Positions 60,942 through 64,000 of a stretch of DNA of 64,000 nt are shown here, in pieces (positions within the stretch are counted from its first letter, which is position 1; every line of letters begins with the position of its first letter). The notes below the pieces were generated by a model. The model was not told the DNA's origin and made no database searches. It saw nothing but the letters and a program-made list of their open reading frames with translations. Source of the stretch: Pseudomonas resinovorans NBRC 106553 (lineage in GTDB: Bacteria > Pseudomonadota > Gammaproteobacteria > Pseudomonadales > Pseudomonadaceae); contig NC_021499.1 in the NCBI RefSeq assembly GCF_000412695.1, forward strand, positions 186,001 through 250,000, read 5' to 3'. Made by a program: the position numbers and the translations under genes.

Positions 60942-62000
60942 CTACTGACCTTCGCGGAACGCGGTCCAGACCTCGTCACGGGTGGCGCTGAGTTTTTCCG
61001 GCACGGGCTCCACCGGGAACAGGCGGCGCTTGGTGTCCTTGTCCGGGTAGAGGCCGGGCTGGTTGCGCAAGTTCTCGTCCAGATACTGGCGGGCGTCGGC
61101 GTTGCCGCTGGGGTAGAGGGTGGCGCTGGTGACCTTCGCCGCCACCTCCGGGCGCAGCATGAAGTCGATGAACTTGTGCGCGAGGTCGGCGCGGTTGGCG
61201 CTCTTGGGGATCGTCAGGTTGTCGATGAACAGCACCGAGCCTTCCTCCGGGACCATGAAGGTCACCGGCTGACCGGCCGCGGCGGCGTTCAGCGCGTCGC
61301 CGACCCAGGCCATGGCGACGCACAGGTTGCCGGCGTTGAGGTCGGCGATGTAGCGCTCGCTGTCGACGTAGCGCAGGTTCGGGCGCAGGGCCACGAGGGT
61401 CTCGGCGCTGCGCTTGAGGCGGCTCGGCGCGCTGCGGGAGAGGTTGCGGCCCTGGTAGTTGAGCAGCACGGCGAGGGTTTCATCGGGGGCGTCCAGCAGG
61501 CTGATGCCGCACTTGCCGAGGCGCGCGCTCTGCTCGGCGTCGAACAGCAGGCTCCAGCTGTGGGGCAGCGGGCCGCCGAAGGCTGCTTCCGCCTTCGGCG
61601 TATTCACCGCCAGGCCGACGGCGCCCCAGAGATAGGGCACGGCGTGCTGGTTCTGCGGGTCCATGGCGGCCAGCTTGCTCAGCAGCTGCTTGTCCAGGTG
61701 CTGCCGGTTGGGCAGCCGGGAGAAGTCCAGGGGCTGCAGGCGGCCATCCTTGATCAGGCGCGGCAGGTCGTTGTGGGAGGGGACGGCGACGTCGATGGGC
61801 TCGCCGCTGGCCAGTGCCTTGTCCAGTTCCTCGGCGCTGCTGAAGGTGCGGTAGTCGACCTTGATGCCGGTTTCCTTCTGGAACTCTTCAAGCACTTGCG
61901 GTGCGATGTAGTCGTTCCAGTTGTACACGTGGATCAGGTCTTCGGCCTGGGCCAGTGCGGGGAGCATTGCGAGCAACAGCGGGGCAAGCAAACGGGGCAT
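60942..62000 (-). CDS. Polyamine-type ABC periplasmic binding protein (PotF/SpuD-like)
   Basis: A 352-residue secreted binding protein (signal about 1-19, ending AQAED). It starts with the PotD/PotF family pattern LIHVYNWNDYIAPQVLEEFQKETGIKVDYRTF (around 22-53), then DVAVPSHNDLPRLIKDGRLQPLD (about 70-92), VPYLWGAVGLAVN (about 121-133), and a NAGNLCVAMAWVGDA segment. It is an orphan with no adjacent permease or ATPase; in P. aeruginosa a similar gene lies between aguR and spuI. It probably binds putrescine, spermidine or agmatine. Confidence 0.88.
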   Translation of the reverse strand: MPRLLAPLLLAMLPALAQAEDLIHVYNWNDYIAPQVLEEFQKETGIKVDYRTFSSAEELDKALASGEPIDVAVPSHNDLPRLIKDGRLQPLDFSRLPNRQHLDKQLLSKLAAMDPQNQHAVPYLWGAVGLAVNTPKAEAAFGGPLPHSWSLLFDAEQSARLGKCGISLLDAPDETLAVLLNYQGRNLSRSAPSRLKRSAETLVALRPNLRYVDSERYIADLNAGNLCVAMAWVGDALNAAAAGQPVTFMVPEEGSVLFIDNLTIPKSANRADLAHKFIDFMLRPEVAAKVTSATLYPSGNADARQYLDENLRNQPGLYPDKDTKRRLFPVEPVPEKLSATRDEVWTAFREGQ

Positions 62001-62114
62001 GACGTCCTCCTTGGTAGAGCATGCGGGTTCTGTTTGTGCTGGCTTTCGGGTGCTGCAAGGCGCCGTCGACCGGAATGGCCTGCTGCGCCGGGGTGTTACC
62101 AGGTTGCAGATACA

Positions 62115-62142
62115 ACAACGCCGGCCCTGGGGCCGGCGTTGT
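62115..62142 (-). terminator. Stem-loop after spuI
   Basis: ACAACGCCGGCC (62115-62126) pairs with GGCCGGCGTTGT (62131-62142) around CTGG, a 12-bp perfect stem. On the minus strand it lies 9 nt after the spuI stop and is followed by TGTTGTATC, moderately T-rich, so it is a probable terminator. Confidence 0.72.
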
Positions 62143-62150
62143 CGACTCGC

Positions 62151-63530
62151 TTACACGGTATGCAGATACCAGTTGTATTCGAGGTCGGAGATGGAGTGTT
62201 CGAACTCCTCCAGCTCGCTTTCCTTACAGGCGACGAAGATGTCGATGTAATCCGGGCTGATGTACTTGGCCAGAACTTCACTGTCGTCCAACTCGCGCAG
62301 GGCGTCGCGCAGGTTGTTCGGCAGGCTCTGTTCCAGCTGCTCGTAGGAGTTGCCTTCGATGGGCGCACCCGGCTCGATCTTGTTGGTCAGGCCATGGTGG
62401 ATGCCCGCCAGGATCGCCGACATCATCAGGTAGGGGTTGGCATCGGCGCCGGCCACGCGGTGTTCGATGCGCACGGCATCGGCGCTGCCGGTGGGCACGC
62501 GGACCGCCACGGTGCGGTTGTCCAGACCCCAGCTCGGTGCGTTCGGTACGTAGAACTGCGCGCCGAAACGGCGATAGGAGTTCACGTTCGGGCACAGGAA
62601 GCCCATGGACGCAGGCATGGTCTCGAGCACACCGCCGACCGCATGGCGCAAGGCGGCGTTCTGCTCGGGATCATCGGCAGCGAAGATGTTCTTGCCGGTC
62701 TTCTTGTCGATCAGCGAGATATGCACATGCAGGCCGTTGCCCGCCTGGCCCGGATAGGGCTTGGCCATGAAGGTGGTGTCCATTTCATGGTCGTAGGCGA
62801 TGTTCTTGATCAGGCGCTTGAGCAGTACCGCGTAGTCGCAAGCCTTGAGGGCGTCCTCGACGTGGTGCAGGTTGACCTCGAACTGGGCCGGGGCGCTTTC
62901 CTTGACGATGGCGTCGGCAGGGATGCCCTGGACCTTGGCGCCTTCGAGGATGTCCTGCAGGCAGTCGGCGTACTCGTCCAGGTCGTCGATCAGGTAGACC
63001 TGGGTCGACTGCGGACGCTTGCCGGAAATCGGCGAGCGCGGCGGCTGCGGACGGCCGTTGATGTTCTCCTGATCGATCAGGTAGAACTCCAGCTCGAAGG
63101 CGGCGCAGATGGTCAGGCCGAGTTCGTCGAATTTCTGCACCACCTGACGCAGGACTTCGCGCGGATCGGCGAAGAACGGCTCGCCTTCGATCTCGTGCAT
63201 GGTCATCAGCAGCTGAGCGGTGGGGCGCTTCTGCCAGGGCTCGTCGCTGAGGGTATCGGGGATGGGATAGCAGATGCGGTCGGCGTCACCGATGTCCAGG
63301 CCGAGGCCGGTGCTTTCGACGGTGGAACCGTTGATATCGAGAGCGAAGATGGATGCGGGGAGGTTGATGCCTTTTTCGTAGACTTTAGTGAGGCTGGCGC
63401 GTTCGATCCGCTTGCCTCGCACCACTCCATTCATATCTGCAATCAACAGGTCTACGAACTGGACCTCAGGATGCTCCTTAAGGAACTCGTTCGCTTCTTG
63501 AAGCTGAACGGCACGCGGGGGTACCGACAT
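62151..63530 (-). CDS. spuI: Gamma-glutamylpolyamine synthetase (glutamine-synthetase family)
   Basis: A 459-residue glutamine-synthetase-fold ligase that attaches glutamate to a polyamine, the entry step of gamma-glutamyl polyamine breakdown. It shows FVDLLIADMNGVVRGKR (about 25-41), AAFELEFYLID (about 142-152), the NGLHVHISL metal/ATP motif (about 263-271), and NRTVAVRVPTG...RIEHRVAGADANPYL (around 341-370). Lack of the adenylylation Tyr segment and its polyamine context separate it from GlnA. It is divergent from spuA and upstream of the polyamine-binding and agu genes. Confidence 0.9.
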   Translation of the reverse strand: MSVPPRAVQLQEANEFLKEHPEVQFVDLLIADMNGVVRGKRIERASLTKVYEKGINLPASIFALDINGSTVESTGLGLDIGDADRICYPIPDTLSDEPWQKRPTAQLLMTMHEIEGEPFFADPREVLRQVVQKFDELGLTICAAFELEFYLIDQENINGRPQPPRSPISGKRPQSTQVYLIDDLDEYADCLQDILEGAKVQGIPADAIVKESAPAQFEVNLHHVEDALKACDYAVLLKRLIKNIAYDHEMDTTFMAKPYPGQAGNGLHVHISLIDKKTGKNIFAADDPEQNAALRHAVGGVLETMPASMGFLCPNVNSYRRFGAQFYVPNAPSWGLDNRTVAVRVPTGSADAVRIEHRVAGADANPYLMMSAILAGIHHGLTNKIEPGAPIEGNSYEQLEQSLPNNLRDALRELDDSEVLAKYISPDYIDIFVACKESELEEFEHSISDLEYNWYLHTV

Positions 63531-63725
63531 GATGCAACACCTTTTTTGTTAAAAATATCAATCACGCTCTATTTAAGGTGTGAGTCAATCCGAATCACCC
63601 CTTTATGTCAAGCGAGCCCTATTTTGCCCCAAAACCGGGCTCGATGGCCAGTTTTTGGGCGTTGTGAGGCATTCTGATCGCTCTCCTGGCCTCACTGGAT
63701 GCGGTGCTCAGTGGGGCGTGTTCAA

Positions 63726-63752
63726 TTTTTTACAGCCCTATTGTGTAAAAAA
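63726..63752. promoter_or_regulatory. TTTTTTACA-N9-TGTAAAAAA dyad in the spuI-spuA divergent region
   Basis: A perfect 9-bp inverted repeat with a 9-nt spacer lies 57-83 bp before the spuA start. A related TTTTTTGTTAAAAA stretch (63542-63555) lies just before spuI. The 278-bp gap holds no other gene. This is a plausible operator for a polyamine-responsive regulator such as a PauR-type protein; the regulator is not shown by the sequence. Confidence 0.6.
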
Positions 63753-63808
63753 ATGAACAACGCTAAGCTCGGTCGAAACCCATAACAGACAAATAATACG
63801 GGTGTCTC

Positions 63809-64000
63809 ATGTCTCGCCTGCCGTTGATCGGCGTGTCCGCTTGCACCAGAGAATTCGGTCCTCAGACCTATCATATAGCTGGCGACAAATATGTCCGCGC
63901 AGTCGCGCTCGGAGCTGGCGGTGTACCGCTGGTGATCCCGGCCCTGGCGGAGCTGATGGATCAGGCGACTCTCCTTGCAAGCCTGGATGGTTTGCTCTTC
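63809..64000 (+). CDS. spuA: Gamma-glutamyl-GABA hydrolase-type class I glutamine amidotransferase, N-terminal part
   Basis: Only the first 64 residues are in the window, and the frame runs open to the right edge. The start SRLPLIGVSACTRE, then TYHIAGDKYVRAVALGAGGVPLVIPAL and a LLASLDGLLF segment, matches PuuD/SpuA-type amidotransferases, which cleave gamma-glutamyl intermediates of polyamine breakdown. The catalytic Cys and His lie beyond the edge. Divergence from spuI agrees with the spu arrangement in P. aeruginosa. No strong Shine-Dalgarno is visible (CGGGTG before the ATG). Confidence 0.85.
   Translation, partial: MSRLPLIGVSACTREFGPQTYHIAGDKYVRAVALGAGGVPLVIPALAELMDQATLLASLDGLLF

Overview
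The window is 64 kb of high-GC chromosomal DNA from a Pseudomonas-type gammaproteobacterium. The evidence is family-level: the gene sets and their order (mdc malonate decarboxylase, tau/ssu sulfonate genes with lsfA and ssuF, aguRBA next to spu polyamine genes), and three families of long imperfect inverted repeats scattered between genes. The species cannot be fixed from sequence reading alone; a member of the P. aeruginosa / P. resinovorans (Metapseudomonas) side of the genus is plausible. I saw no rRNA, tRNA, CRISPR array, insertion sequence or phage gene.

Layout. (1) 1-12210: the right-hand part of a type VI secretion (T6SS) cluster, in tightly overlapping plus-strand order: C-terminus of a probable effector, PAAR tip protein, an unrecognised membrane protein, TssM, TssA, TssF, TssG, TssJ, TssE, and an ImpA_N-TM-OmpA fusion. 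TssB/C/H/K/L/VgrG are not here and presumably lie to the left. (2) 12457-15068: a sulfonate/nitrate/taurine-family ABC importer of unknown substrate. (3) 15172-24965: the complete malonate catabolism cluster mdcABCDE-mdcGH-madLM, an inserted Na+/H+ antiporter-type gene and a convergent LysR regulator. (4) 25199-28480: a small serine hydrolase, an odd sigma-54 activator without a DNA-binding domain, an NTF2-like protein and an MFS pump. (5) 28694-34627: sulfur amino acid genes: cystine ABC importer, D-cysteine desulfhydrase, orphan MetQ-like binding protein, Cys/Met-metabolism PLP enzyme. (6) 34847-42274: an eight-gene plus-strand cluster of GntR regulator, APS-reductase-like flavoprotein, two-cluster ferredoxin, a long binding protein with a NosL-like tail, permease, ATPase, HEAT-repeat protein and DUF971 protein. 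This is the best candidate for an undescribed system. (7) 42368-57639: OPT transporter, tauABCD, an SfnC-like flavoprotein with its own binding protein, an OprD-family porin, peroxiredoxin lsfA and ssuADCBF (no ssuE). (8) 57837-64000: agmatine/polyamine catabolism: aguA, aguB, aguR, a polyamine-binding protein, spuI, and the start of divergent spuA.

How the genes work together. From 25 to 57 kb most genes look like one sulfur-scavenging superlocus: uptake of cystine, methionine-type compounds, taurine and alkanesulfonates, desulfonation by TauD and SsuD, outer-membrane entry by the porin, and peroxiredoxin protection. Several of these operons start from AT-rich islands that share short motifs (TAAGCTAAT, GATCTAAAA, GGAATAAG), which suggests common control, probably by sulfate starvation. 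In four of the ABC importers a stem-loop or repeat separates the binding-protein gene from the membrane component genes. Strong predicted control sites are a perfect 13-bp hairpin covering the mdcA ribosome-binding site, two AACAACAA Crc/Hfq-type sites before madL, a perfect 16-bp palindrome before the GntR gene, and repeated CCGATA dyads before aguBA.
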